A stretch of 38,331 bases of DNA, from IMG/VR virus record IMGVR_UViG_3300031673_000209, positions 1-38,331 of that record. The stretch is one strand, 5' to 3'. Origin of the DNA: a virus. The notes beneath the pieces were generated by a model. The model was not told the origin of the DNA. It made no database searches and saw only the letters and a list, made by a program, of their open reading frames with translations. Below, in pieces: positions 7,567-14,611 of the stretch. The number at the start of each line of letters is the position of its first letter. Positions within the stretch are counted from its first letter, which is position 1. Position numbers and translations under genes: made by a program.

Positions 7567-8608
7567 CGGTAATGTTACTCGTTTCCCATAAACTTTCTTC
7601 TCCATTTAAAAATTGTAATATGGTTTGGGATTTAGGATGTTTAAAAATTTTTGTGTGCTCTCCTTTTCCCATCTCTAATTCTTCTAGTCGGCCGACGTAA
7701 TGTTTCATCAGTGAATAGTATTCAAGTACTGCTATATTTGCGATTTTAGTAGTAATTTGAGTAGCAAATAGTTGTAATTTATTAGTTTTCTTATCATGCA
7801 TAAAACCAGAAACCTCTATGTATTTACCCCGCGACGGGATATAAAAATCAGGCGTATATCCCATATTTTCTTTACCATTCTTTAAAAGAAAACGTTGCTT
7901 TTCGTATTCGAATGGTATTTGTTCTAACAATAACATTCTAACAATATTCGCCTCCCATCTGGATCGGACATATAATTGAATATCGTTTCTAAACCCACAT
8001 TTACCATATCCAGATCCTTTATTTGGTGGGTGACCAATTAGCTGTGTAGCCTGTTTTGCAACTCTGTCATCAGTTTCTTTAGTAAGACCTTTGTTCCAGG
8101 CAGAATAGGGAAATATTCTTATGGCTGCTTTTTGAGATAATTCTTCTTTAGTGTACCGAGCCGAAATAGTGGCTTTGCGTTTTTCTATTTGGGATTTATT
8201 TTGTTTTCGGTGGCCTACAGCTAATCCGGAGGCTTTTAATTTAGCCGCATATTCTGGATCTTTCAATATTCTTTTTTGTTTTGATTTTGATATTTTGGCC
8301 GCTATTTTATTTTTATCATTTTCAGCTTTATTGTGATAAGCTTGTGAAATCTTTTCACCTCTTTTAGGTCCAGTAAATTGTAACTGACACAATACGGAAC
8401 AGAATTGCTGGTGTAATTTACGTCTATGTGGTGAAAAATTTCTTTCGCAGTTATGGCATTTAAGCAACAAAGGTGTTTTGCGTTTAGCAGCTCCTGTGCA
8501 TTTGTTAGAGCAGTACCGCCGCTTGTTCTTTTTTAGTAAATAAAGCTGTGCCTGATAGGTTTTTCCACACCACTTACAATTACTGTTTACTAACTTACAC
8601 TTACTCAT
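7559..8608 (-). CDS. PD-(D/E)XK homing-type endonuclease, 349 aa
   Basis: Two N-terminal treble-clef zinc fingers ('CKWCGKTY...RRYCSNKC' and 'CHNCERNF...QQFCSVLC') are followed by NUMOD-like DNA-binding stretches ('LKASGLAVGHRK', 'WNKGLTKETDD') and a C-terminal nuclease core at ~225-290: 'RSRWEANIVRMLL', 'GYTPDFYIP', 'KYIEVSG'. The last motif normally reads E-V-K; Ser in place of Lys may weaken catalysis. The architecture is typical of mobile phage endonucleases. It starts at ATG overlapping the previous stop (TAATG). Confidence 0.85.
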   Translation of the reverse strand: MSKCKLVNSNCKWCGKTYQAQLYLLKKNKRRYCSNKCTGAAKRKTPLLLKCHNCERNFSPHRRKLHQQFCSVLCQLQFTGPKRGEKISQAYHNKAENDKNKIAAKISKSKQKRILKDPEYAAKLKASGLAVGHRKQNKSQIEKRKATISARYTKEELSQKAAIRIFPYSAWNKGLTKETDDRVAKQATQLIGHPPNKGSGYGKCGFRNDIQLYVRSRWEANIVRMLLLEQIPFEYEKQRFLLKNGKENMGYTPDFYIPSRGKYIEVSGFMHDKKTNKLQLFATQITTKIANIAVLEYYSLMKHYVGRLEELEMGKGEHTKIFKHPKSQTILQFLNGEESLWETSNITDV

Positions 8609-8880
8609 TATTTGTTTTTCTTATTCTTTTTCCGCCATCCTGGTGAAAATTTATCTTTTACCGAAGCACAGAATTTTTCAGGATCGTCCATATGTTTCTT
8701 CATCTTCTCCACACAATCGGCAAAAGGATGTTCTTCACCCTTCATCATCGTGCGAGAATACTGCTTGACGGACTTTTCCTTCCATCCTGGGGGCTTCTTA
8801 CTCCAGGGCTTTTTCTTCTTTTTGGCTTCTTTTAGGAAATAATCACAAGCGGCAAGTAATTTGTCGTACTTAGTGGACAT
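8608..8880 (-). CDS. basic phage protein, 90 aa
   Basis: Very Lys-rich; 'HPFADCVEKMKKHMDDPEKFCASVKDKF' resembles a small-protein family seen in many phages (HPF..C..KM....P..FCA). The start is chosen at ATG 8880 rather than the TTG at 8904, which lies inside the tail of the upstream gene. 'KYDKLLAACDYFLKEAKKK' is an amphipathic helix like others in the window. Role unknown; a DNA or capsid partner is possible. Confidence 0.75.
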   Translation of the reverse strand: MSTKYDKLLAACDYFLKEAKKKKKPWSKKPPGWKEKSVKQYSRTMMKGEEHPFADCVEKMKKHMDDPEKFCASVKDKFSPGWRKKNKKNK

Positions 8881-8894
8881 ATTGAAATGCGCGG

Positions 8895-9233
8895 TTATGC
8901 ACAAATCAAAACGCTACGTCTGAATGGGATATTTCCAAACCAGCCGGGAGTGAATGTTCCCTGTATTTCGTGTACAAACCATCCCATAAAATCGCGATTA
9001 TGATGGGGATAATCGGAGGTATTAATCTCTTCCTCCATAAATTCACCCCATTCAGTTTTAACGAGGGCTTTAGCTTCGTCCGGAGTCAATACTAACGTAG
9101 GGTTTCGATACAGATATATCTTACCCCACTTGAGTAGTTCGTTTTGCTTGGCTAGGACAACCTTATCATACTCAGTCTCCTCTTTGGGCGGCGACTGGAT
9201 AAGGAATTGTTCTATTTTGGTAATTATGTCCAC
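8895..9233 (-). CDS. VLICA-tail protein, 112 aa
   Basis: The longest member of the second tail family: a soluble, acidic protein beginning 'MDIITKIEQFLIQSPPKEE' and ending 'PFRRSVLICA'. The GTG start lies 5 bases after the CCA of tRNA-Ile. No domain recognised. That a 100-residue protein and 13-47 residue peptides share the ending shows the tail is separable from the body. Confidence 0.7.
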   Translation of the reverse strand: MDIITKIEQFLIQSPPKEETEYDKVVLAKQNELLKWGKIYLYRNPTLVLTPDEAKALVKTEWGEFMEEEINTSDYPHHNRDFMGWFVHEIQGTFTPGWFGNIPFRRSVLICA

Positions 9234-9238
9234 TAAAA

Positions 9239-9316
9239 TGGTGGGGCGAGGCAGATTCGAACTGCCGACCTATTCCTTATCAGGGAATTGCGCCAACCTG
9301 ACTGCGCTATCGCCCC
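9239..9316 (-). tRNA. tRNA-Ile (GAT)
   Basis: Acceptor GGGGCGA/TCGCCCC, anticodon stem ATTCC/GGAAT with loop CTGATAA, T-loop TTCGAAT, CCA encoded. Confidence 0.95.
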
Positions 9317-9341
9317 AGTTATAATATATGTATTTAATCCC

Positions 9342-9440
9342 TTACGCACAAATCAGCGCGGTTCGGCGTTTTCTATACCACACCGTCACCCATTGTCTGC
9401 GAGCCTGCTCTTGAGCCCTGACAAAATCAAGTTGTGACAT
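9342..9440 (-). CDS. small ALICA-tail protein, 32 aa
   Basis: The ATG at 9440 overlaps the end of the coaC gene by 14 bases in another frame. The peptide is Arg/Gln-rich ('RAQEQARRQWVTVWYRKR') and ends 'RRTALICA' with TAA, 25 bases before tRNA-Ile. Member of the second tail family. Confidence 0.55.
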   Translation of the reverse strand: MSQLDFVRAQEQARRQWVTVWYRKRRTALICA

Positions 9441-10041
9441 TTTCAACCGCTTTAGCAATATCTGCTGGCTCTGCCATAGCTCCGATTCCAGTAGTGCCGC
9501 AGGCTAGCTTCTTCTCGATTGGTGGTACAATTTTAATATAAGAAACTGTGTTTAATGGTCTGCCATACCATTCAGTATGTCTTTGCCGCAGCTCTTCTAA
9601 ATGTTTTTCCGTAACAGGGTGGTACCACATATCAGTATTCATGGCGGGCGCCAGAACTAGCGGTTTTTTAAATTCCGGCGTCATAGGGTATGCACGATAA
9701 ATGCACGTCAACAAATTATCACAAATACCATTAGCCATCTTAGCCAAAGTGTTAGCAGTAAGCGGAGCAATTACTAAAACATCAGCCCAATCTTTAAGAT
9801 CGATGTGTAAAACAGGATCACCGATACTTCTCCAGTTCCATTCTTTTTCATCGTCATAAATCATACACAAACTACGTATTGGTTCGTATGAGTTTTGGAA
9901 GTGTTTGTTTTGGGTACTCATAATTTTGTGAGCACATTCGGTTACAACCACTTTCACAGTGCCCAAATCCCGCAGAGCTTTGTACACCTCTGGGATTTTA
10001 ATTGCCGCAACTGAACCGGTGACGCCAAGAAGTATATTCAT
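9427..10041 (-). CDS. coaC: phosphopantothenoylcysteine decarboxylase (CoaC domain)
   Basis: A flavoprotein that decarboxylates 4'-phosphopantothenoylcysteine in CoA synthesis. Visible: 'MNILLGVTGSVAAIKIPE' (FMN-site start), 'ADVLVIAPLTANTLAKMANGICDNLL' around 85-110 (the P-x-T-A-N-T-L-A-K signature), 'LAPAMNTDMWYHP' (PxMNxxMW substrate motif) and a final 'ACGTTGIGAMAEP'. At 204 residues it is a stand-alone CoaC rather than the bacterial CoaBC fusion. Its partner CoaB is encoded two genes upstream (10573-11292). It starts with an ATGA overlap and is probably in one operon with coaB. Confidence 0.9.
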   Translation of the reverse strand: MNILLGVTGSVAAIKIPEVYKALRDLGTVKVVVTECAHKIMSTQNKHFQNSYEPIRSLCMIYDDEKEWNWRSIGDPVLHIDLKDWADVLVIAPLTANTLAKMANGICDNLLTCIYRAYPMTPEFKKPLVLAPAMNTDMWYHPVTEKHLEELRQRHTEWYGRPLNTVSYIKIVPPIEKKLACGTTGIGAMAEPADIAKAVENVTT

Positions 10042-10307
10042 TCCTCTTCTCCCACGGATGCCTCATATGGAATACCTAAGTCTTCTAATTTGCTTCTGAG
10101 GTTCTCGTTATCCATCGATGTTCCGAAATCGAACGAGTCAGGGCATTCGTCCATATCCCAACCACCACTATAATAGTTTCCCAAAATGGCACGCAATATG
10201 TTATCATAATTCCTAACAATATCAAGTTGAATTTGGGATAATCTCTTTTTATATATAACAAAAGAAGAGCTAGAAGAGTTGGAAACAAAACCCGTCCTAA
10301 TTTTCAT
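10038..10307 (-). CDS. small protein with FVSNSSSSSF N-terminus, 89 aa
   Basis: It begins 'MKIRTGFVSNSSSSSFVIYK', a striking N-terminus that recurs in small uncharacterised proteins of phages and bacteria; its meaning is unknown. The rest is acidic. ATG at 10307 overlaps the stop of the upstream tail protein (ATGA), and its own stop overlaps coaC, so three genes are tightly coupled. Confidence 0.8.
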   Translation of the reverse strand: MKIRTGFVSNSSSSSFVIYKKRLSQIQLDIVRNYDNILRAILGNYYSGGWDMDECPDSFDFGTSMDNENLRSKLEDLGIPYEASVGEEE

Positions 10308-10549
10308 GTTATTACCTCTTTTATAGCACATTCGCTGCAAGATAAAAGATTGGTTATATTTTTAACATCAGCGTCATAATATTTATTACTGTAAGTACTG
10401 TATGACGATTCCGTTACATCACAATAGTGCGAGGGATTATCGTAATTATCTACATTAAACGCTTCGGTTCCGCAACCTTCGCATACCCACCGGTAAACGT
10501 GGGCAGCTATACAGTCTTTCTTAACCCATTTGTGTTGGTCTTTTGACAT
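10304..10549 (-). CDS. zinc-ribbon protein with IKEVIT tail, 81 aa
   Basis: 'QHKW...WVCEGCG' (H6, C~24, C~27) and a final 'SCSECAIKEVIT' give the H-CxxC-C arrangement and tail of the main family. It lies between coaB and coaC, about 20 kb from the main cassette, so the family is dispersed. Confidence 0.8.
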   Translation of the reverse strand: MSKDQHKWVKKDCIAAHVYRWVCEGCGTEAFNVDNYDNPSHYCDVTESSYSTYSNKYYDADVKNITNLLSCSECAIKEVIT

Positions 10550-10572
10550 TTATCTACACCGTTTTAAGTTAG

Positions 10573-11292
10573 TCATCGCCCGGTATTCACCGCCTTGTCC
10601 ATTGAGTCCGCGCCCAATACGTAATTTAACAAACAAGGTGCCAATTCTTTTCTCTCCACCTCTACACAATCATGCTCAGTAATAATAAAGGCTCTTTCTT
10701 TAGCCCACTCTAAACAGTTGGCTACGATAATATCTGCCTCGGAGGTTTCTCTACTTTTCTTTGCAATCTCAATAAGCTTTTCATCACTTGTATCCACCTG
10801 GAGCTTAAATTTAACCAATACACCTTTGAAGCCCCAGGGTTTTCTAATTTTATCAATAATCTTCTCAGTAGGCACAAGCTCTAAATACAGTACGTCATAA
10901 TTGGAGCTAATCTTACCTCCCATTGGGAGCGAAGGACGTGGCAGATCCAGCATTGAAGGCTCTAGCACTCGGTTGACTTGATAATCAGAAACAGCTGCCG
11001 AATGAATAATCGCGTCGTACTTGCCGGTAGTAATTTCCTCTTTCATGCAAGAGTACAGTTCGTCGTAGGTTTTATATACGCTCAATCTCAGGTTTTTCCA
11101 CTCCGTATTGAGCCAATGTTGCATTTGCGAGTTCCCCAAAACTGTTACATCATGTTTTTCATGGTCATTTTCATCTCCGTAAGCCGCTGAATTGGCAATA
11201 TTAGCTGCTGTTCTGCCACGGAAAATGTTAGTAATTCCCCTAACTTTATCGATGGGGACTAAAGTATTACCACCTGTGATTAAGATTTTCAT
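10573..11292 (-). CDS. coaB: phosphopantothenate-cysteine ligase (CoaB domain)
   Basis: Joins cysteine to 4'-phosphopantothenate, the step before CoaC. 'ILITGGNTLVPIDKVRGITN' matches the CoaB nucleotide-binding start (TAGGTxEPID.VR.I.N); 'IIHSAAVSDY' near 100 and 'GKISS' near 140 match the AAVxDY and K-I-K/S motifs; 'GVLVKFKLQVD' replaces the usual GFKAE strand. 239 residues is the size of a single CoaB domain. It shares a TGA/ATG overlap with the 139-residue gene upstream. Confidence 0.88.
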   Translation of the reverse strand: MKILITGGNTLVPIDKVRGITNIFRGRTAANIANSAAYGDENDHEKHDVTVLGNSQMQHWLNTEWKNLRLSVYKTYDELYSCMKEEITTGKYDAIIHSAAVSDYQVNRVLEPSMLDLPRPSLPMGGKISSNYDVLYLELVPTEKIIDKIRKPWGFKGVLVKFKLQVDTSDEKLIEIAKKSRETSEADIIVANCLEWAKERAFIITEHDCVEVERKELAPCLLNYVLGADSMDKAVNTGR

Positions 11293-11708
11293 TTGTCGTT
11301 TTTTCGTGGCAATTGGTTCTTTAAATTTTCCGGCGGAGTGGATGGACCCATTGGTATTGGTCCGGGCTTAGCTCCGTCGTTGATCATCCACTCTATCTCT
11401 TCACCATCGAGACTATAAAGATTGTTATCCTCCACAATTTTGTAAAGCACCGTGGTATCGAACGCTTCGCAACCTTCCTCCCCGGTTACGGCAACTATCT
11501 CTAAATCACCTTCTCCTGGTATCAATCTTACGCTGGCGTCTGACCAATCTTTGCCATGTGGGTCTTTGGCGTTTTTGGGAATCTTTTTAGGGCGTGCCAG
11601 GAAGGCGTGGAGGGTTTCGGCAACCCAAAAGTCATCGTTGTTTGGATCGGTGATAATCCAACGATAATGATAGGTTTTTCCAGGTTTAATATCGTTAATT
11701 GTTATCAT
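11289..11708 (-). CDS. hypothetical protein, 139 aa
   Basis: Soluble beta-rich protein starting 'MITINDIKPGKTYHYRWIIT', which resembles small beta-barrel starts, with a Pro-rich C-terminus. No family recognised. Overlaps both neighbours by 4 bases (ATGA), which ties it to the NRDE and coaB genes. Confidence 0.75.
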   Translation of the reverse strand: MITINDIKPGKTYHYRWIITDPNNDDFWVAETLHAFLARPKKIPKNAKDPHGKDWSDASVRLIPGEGDLEIVAVTGEEGCEAFDTTVLYKIVEDNNLYSLDGEEIEWMINDGAKPGPIPMGPSTPPENLKNQLPRKNDK

Positions 11709-12415
11709 GTTGCCTTTAGTGCTAATCTATTCCAAGAAGACTCACAGGGAGGCTTATTAGTATGAAAAACTTTAAAACCCAAGTCCCAAGTCACATCCAT
11801 AACACAACTAGAAACTGTTCCATAATCATCTTGGTGTAGGCATAGAGATGTTTCTCTGCTGTTGGAAATATCTCCGTGATATTTAAGTAGAGTTTGTACC
11901 GATTTAACCTCTTCCAAAAGGGTGCCTCTAATTTTCTGGCAACGAGGTATTTGCCAAGCATTGATTCCCCAAGGTGTAGCAACGTGTGTCTTCTCACCAC
12001 CATAATTATTAGGAGAAAGTTGCACTACCTTAATCTCAGGCTCAGTAAATGTGATGCCAAGCAGTCGCGTTTTATCAGCAATAAAGATGTTGAACGGGTT
12101 GTACAAGCCAGACCCTAATAGTTCGAATACCTTTCCGGTTGCTGTGAGTGCATTGCTCTGTTTTAGAGCTTGAAACACTAGGTCTCCGCGAGATCGGCGC
12201 CCCATTTTATCGCCGCGTGGTACTTCCAGATTAGTAAGAGCAGCGAATACGAATCGGTCATTAAGACCAATCCAGGTGCCACCTCTTACATCCAAAGGGC
12301 AGCACACGCCATCAGGACGGAAAGCGAAATCTTCGGAATATCGATTGTATTTTTCGTCCCGGTTTGCTCCTACGAGCATACCTTCGGAATTCCATGAGAC
12401 GATTAGGGTACACAT
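11705..12415 (-). CDS. NRDE (TANGO2-like) family protein, 236 aa
   Basis: 'MCTLIVSWN' then 'VGANRDEKYNR' (N-R-D-E signature), 'RGGTWIGLNDRFVFAALTN' and 'SRGDLV' follow the NRDE family order. Members are predicted N-terminal-nucleophile-like proteins with Cys2 exposed after Met removal; the eukaryotic homologue TANGO2 affects lipid and CoA metabolism. Its place beside coaB and coaC is suggestive, but the activity of the family is not settled. Confidence 0.88.
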   Translation of the reverse strand: MCTLIVSWNSEGMLVGANRDEKYNRYSEDFAFRPDGVCCPLDVRGGTWIGLNDRFVFAALTNLEVPRGDKMGRRSRGDLVFQALKQSNALTATGKVFELLGSGLYNPFNIFIADKTRLLGITFTEPEIKVVQLSPNNYGGEKTHVATPWGINAWQIPRCQKIRGTLLEEVKSVQTLLKYHGDISNSRETSLCLHQDDYGTVSSCVMDVTWDLGFKVFHTNKPPCESSWNRLALKAT

Positions 12416-12915
12416 TTTAGACCTGGAAGGTTTGAGATCTTTATCCTTTTAACCGCGGATTCGAGATAAAGAAAGTTGTAGCGCCATTTACCTAAATACA
12501 TATCATTAGTATTGACCATGCAGTTATAGTCTGATTGTGAGTGCAGAAATATATCATCGTGAACTAGGGCAATTATCGTTGCAAAATCAAGTATATACTT
12601 TTTCCAAAAAAGTACATATTCGGTATCCTCAAATGAAACACAAGAGAAGGGCGGAACAGCGTTTATAGTCCCTAAAGCCTGCTGTAGAAAAGTTACTTGA
12701 CATTCGTCAGTAAAACACATGTTTTGTGAGTCAAGTTTTTTGTTAAGTTCTTTTAACAACAGGTTAATGTTTTCAATGGCTTGTTTGGAAAGTTTATAAT
12801 ACGGATGCTTATCGAACTGTTTAGCATCTACAGGTTTTGTAGCACCCACAAGTTTTGGTACGCTCAGCGCCGCAATGCCACAAACCCAAGCGGCGAAGAA
12901 ATGTCGTCTTTTCAT
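12403..12915 (-). CDS. exported protein with Tat-like signal, 170 aa
   Basis: 'MKRRHFFAAWVCGIAALSVPKLVGA' is a twin-arginine-like signal (K-R-R-H-F-F plus hydrophobic run), so export in the infected cell is likely. The mature part has four Cys (two near 'MCFTDEC') that could form disulfides. No family recognised. Unusual for a phage accessory gene; possibly host-derived. Confidence 0.75.
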   Translation of the reverse strand: MKRRHFFAAWVCGIAALSVPKLVGATKPVDAKQFDKHPYYKLSKQAIENINLLLKELNKKLDSQNMCFTDECQVTFLQQALGTINAVPPFSCVSFEDTEYVLFWKKYILDFATIIALVHDDIFLHSQSDYNCMVNTNDMYLGKWRYNFLYLESAVKRIKISNLPGLKCVP

Positions 12916-12916
12916 T

Positions 12917-13369
12917 TTACTTCTTAACTTTCTTCAATGATTTTGTGTATTCGGTAACCGCCCGACAAAAATCAATCAGCGTATCATCGCTATATGTATT
13001 ACGAGCAATATTAGCTATGTAGCTGACAAACCTTACATTATCTTTAGTATATCCTTCCGATGAGTTTATTCGGTCTACACTTGCGTTTTCGGGTCTTTTG
13101 TTGTTTTTCCACCCATTAGTGGTAAGTGGTAGTTTTAATTTCCAACCAGTTATTGGACAAGTGCCTTGTTGTTTTTCGAATAACAGTTTTAAATCTTCAG
13201 CCGTTAAGTTGACGTATTTTTTGGGATTTGTTTTTGATCTGCTCCTCAAACACTTTATAAACCATCTATATGGTGAATGCAGGTATTCCGACGACGGAGC
13301 ATCTCCGCATACCCAAGCCGGCCCCGGCGTGGTTACGTTGATCTCAAAGTATGTGTCTGCGGCGTCCAT
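12917..13369 (-). CDS. HNH-type endonuclease, 150 aa
   Basis: 'LLFEKQQGTCPITGWKL', then 'NASVDRINSSEGYTKDNVRFVSYIANIAR' fit the phage HNH pattern in which the usual H is in a 'S-x-D-R-I-x-S/P-x-x-G-Y' element. The start is placed at ATG 13369 because GGAGGG lies 4-9 bases ahead; ATGs at 13384 and 13414 are alternatives. The GC-rich 5' third differs in composition from the AT-rich 3' two-thirds, so this may be a junction between foreign and resident DNA. Confidence 0.75.
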   Translation of the reverse strand: MDAADTYFEINVTTPGPAWVCGDAPSSEYLHSPYRWFIKCLRSRSKTNPKKYVNLTAEDLKLLFEKQQGTCPITGWKLKLPLTTNGWKNNKRPENASVDRINSSEGYTKDNVRFVSYIANIARNTYSDDTLIDFCRAVTEYTKSLKKVKK

Positions 13370-13448
13370 GGTCCCTCCGTGCATGACAGAGCCTAGCGGT
13401 CGTGAATTGAACATCCCGGGGTCGGCCGCGGGTAGTCTTTCTTTTCAC
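13344..13448 (-). CDS. possible small basic peptide, 34 aa
   Basis: GTG at 13448 has a strong GGAGG site before it; the product is 'MKRKTTRGRPRDVQF...', Arg-rich with an AT-hook-like RGRPR. It overlaps the HNH start out of frame. Supported only by the ribosome site. Confidence 0.3.
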   Translation of the reverse strand: MKRKTTRGRPRDVQFTTARLCHARRDHGRRRHIL

Positions 13449-13472
13449 TGTGTCCTCCGTGTTGTGCAGTTA

Positions 13473-13757
13473 CTACTCGAAGTCTTCCGCGGCCGGACCA
13501 ACTGGCTCGGATTGTGGGAAGTCTTCGCCTTCGTCGTATTCGACCCCGCAGTCGGGGCAGCGCCAGTGTCCGCAGCCAGGGCAGCACTCGGCCATGTTCG
13601 GATGCGTGCAAGCTACGCCATGCAAGAACGTCCCGAGGTACGCAAGAAAGTCAGGGTGGGGCGAACCGTCATCCGCCAGAATGCGTGTTCGGTGCTCGTC
13701 CTGCGGCGGCTTCGTGCCCCGCTTGCGACGTGGTTTCTTGCGTGGACGGGTCTGCAT
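13473..13757 (-). CDS. GC-rich zinc-binding protein, 94 aa
   Basis: An Arg/Lys-rich N-terminus ('RPRKKPRRKRG') is followed by 'CCPGCGHWRCPDCGVEYDEG', a compact CxxC-CxxC zinc ribbon near residue 60-75, and an acidic end. Codons are strongly GC-rich, unlike the AT-rich surroundings. It ends TAG TAA, a tandem stop. Function unknown; recent transfer likely. Confidence 0.7.
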   Translation of the reverse strand: MQTRPRKKPRRKRGTKPPQDEHRTRILADDGSPHPDFLAYLGTFLHGVACTHPNMAECCPGCGHWRCPDCGVEYDEGEDFPQSEPVGPAAEDFE

Positions 13758-13762
13758 GACAG

Positions 13763-13930
13763 TTACTTGGGCGGCGCCTCGCGCAATTCAGAGACATCAG
13801 CCCAGGTGTCAATGCCCAGAACATCGTTGCGAATCCTGACAGTGTGACCCATTGAGCAAGCCACGATCACGGGCACGAAACGTCCACCGTAGAGCGCCCA
13901 TACCTTCTTGCCTGCGTCAGCGTACGTCAT
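13763..13930 (-). CDS. GC-rich small protein, 55 aa
   Basis: 'MTYADAGKKVWALYGGRFVPVIVACSMGHTVRIRNDVLG' reads as a small beta-rich domain. The ATG overlaps the upstream TGA (ATGA), and the TAA is 5 bases before the next start, so it is in an operon with the 94-residue zinc protein. GC-rich codons. No family recognised. Confidence 0.65.
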   Translation of the reverse strand: MTYADAGKKVWALYGGRFVPVIVACSMGHTVRIRNDVLGIDTWADVSELREAPPK

Positions 13931-14154
13931 AACGCATCTGGTGTCCTACCTCCTCCAGAATATTTTTTAATTCTTTCTGTGGCTTGTTTATAGTCATACT
14001 TACCCTGTTCGTGTCCATATTTTACGGAGCAAGAATGGGAACAGAAAAAGTTTTCTTGACCTTTTTTTATTTGTCTGGTGTATTCTTTTTGTTCTTTTTT
14101 TACAGCGAGGCTACACCTGGCGCACGCCAAATCTATTATTCTAACCATACCCAT
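13927..14154 (-). CDS. treble-clef zinc-finger protein, ~75 aa
   Basis: 'LACARCSLAVKKEQ...NFFCSHSCSVKYG' is the same CxxC...[FY]CSxxC finger found at the N-terminus of the 8608 endonuclease. It lacks a nuclease domain, so it may be a remnant of a homing endonuclease. The start at 14154 is chosen because further upstream the frame is tmRNA; an ATG at 14148 is equally possible. Confidence 0.55.
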   Translation of the reverse strand: MGMVRIIDLACARCSLAVKKEQKEYTRQIKKGQENFFCSHSCSVKYGHEQGKYDYKQATERIKKYSGGGRTPDAL

Positions 14155-14166
14155 GTATATAACACG

Positions 14167-14199
14167 GGTGGAGGCGCGCTGAAATTGGTGGTGGAGGCG
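14167..14199. repeat. short direct repeat of the tmRNA 3' end
   Basis: GGTGGAGGCG occurs at 14167-14176 and 14190-14199; the second copy is the tmRNA acceptor end. Integrases often use tmRNA 3' ends as attachment sites, and insertion duplicates them, but 10 bases is short and no integrase is seen here. Confidence 0.35.
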
Positions 14200-14568
14200 T
14201 CCGGGAATGATCCGGAGTCCGCGCCTACTAGCAGCTCTCTTCATTCACGCTTATAGTCGCTGAACCTCAACGACACGGTTTGCTCAGCCTCTCACCCGAG
14301 CATGGGTTCTACCCCTGAAGAAAATACTCTAACCAGGCTATACGTGGGAGAACGAGTCCATCACCTAATTATAGTTCCGTGTAGTGACGCCTTTTAAATT
14401 ACTCGGAATCCTCACTTAAAAGACGGCTGAGAGCAATTACGCTGCAACAGCAAGATCTGCATTATCGTTGGCAGTTAGTACGTTTGGGAAATTGATCAAA
14501 GCACTCACCCAAAATGTGCTCAAGCGCAGATTGCTACCTGTCCGACACGTCGAAGCCACTTCGCCCCC
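14189..14568 (-). ncRNA. ssrA: tmRNA (transfer-messenger RNA)
   Basis: About 380 bases. The 5' end GGGGGCG (14562-14568) pairs with CGCCTCC before A and encoded CCA (14189-14191). 'GTGGCTTCGACG' follows the 5' end, as in bacterial tmRNAs. Inside, a reading frame ends NVLTANDNADLAVAA-TAA (14437-14484), a tag with the hydrophobic -AVAA ending recognised by host proteases. The T-loop (ATCATTC) is divergent. tmRNA frees ribosomes stalled on messages without stop codons; several genes here could produce such messages. One-piece, non-permuted form. Confidence 0.9.
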
Positions 14569-14611
14569 GTATCTTACAAGTTTTACTAAAACCTTTTTAC
14601 TTTAAAACCTC

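Noticed and set aside
9360-9430. Possible extra tRNA downstream of tRNA-Ile
   Set aside because: No acceptor or T-arm pairing; the stretch is explained by the 32-codon ALICA ORF.
13098-13847. Long plus-strand ORF of 249 codons
   Set aside because: It is the antisense of minus-strand genes with clear zinc motifs, ribosome sites and overlaps; GC-rich DNA often gives open antisense frames.
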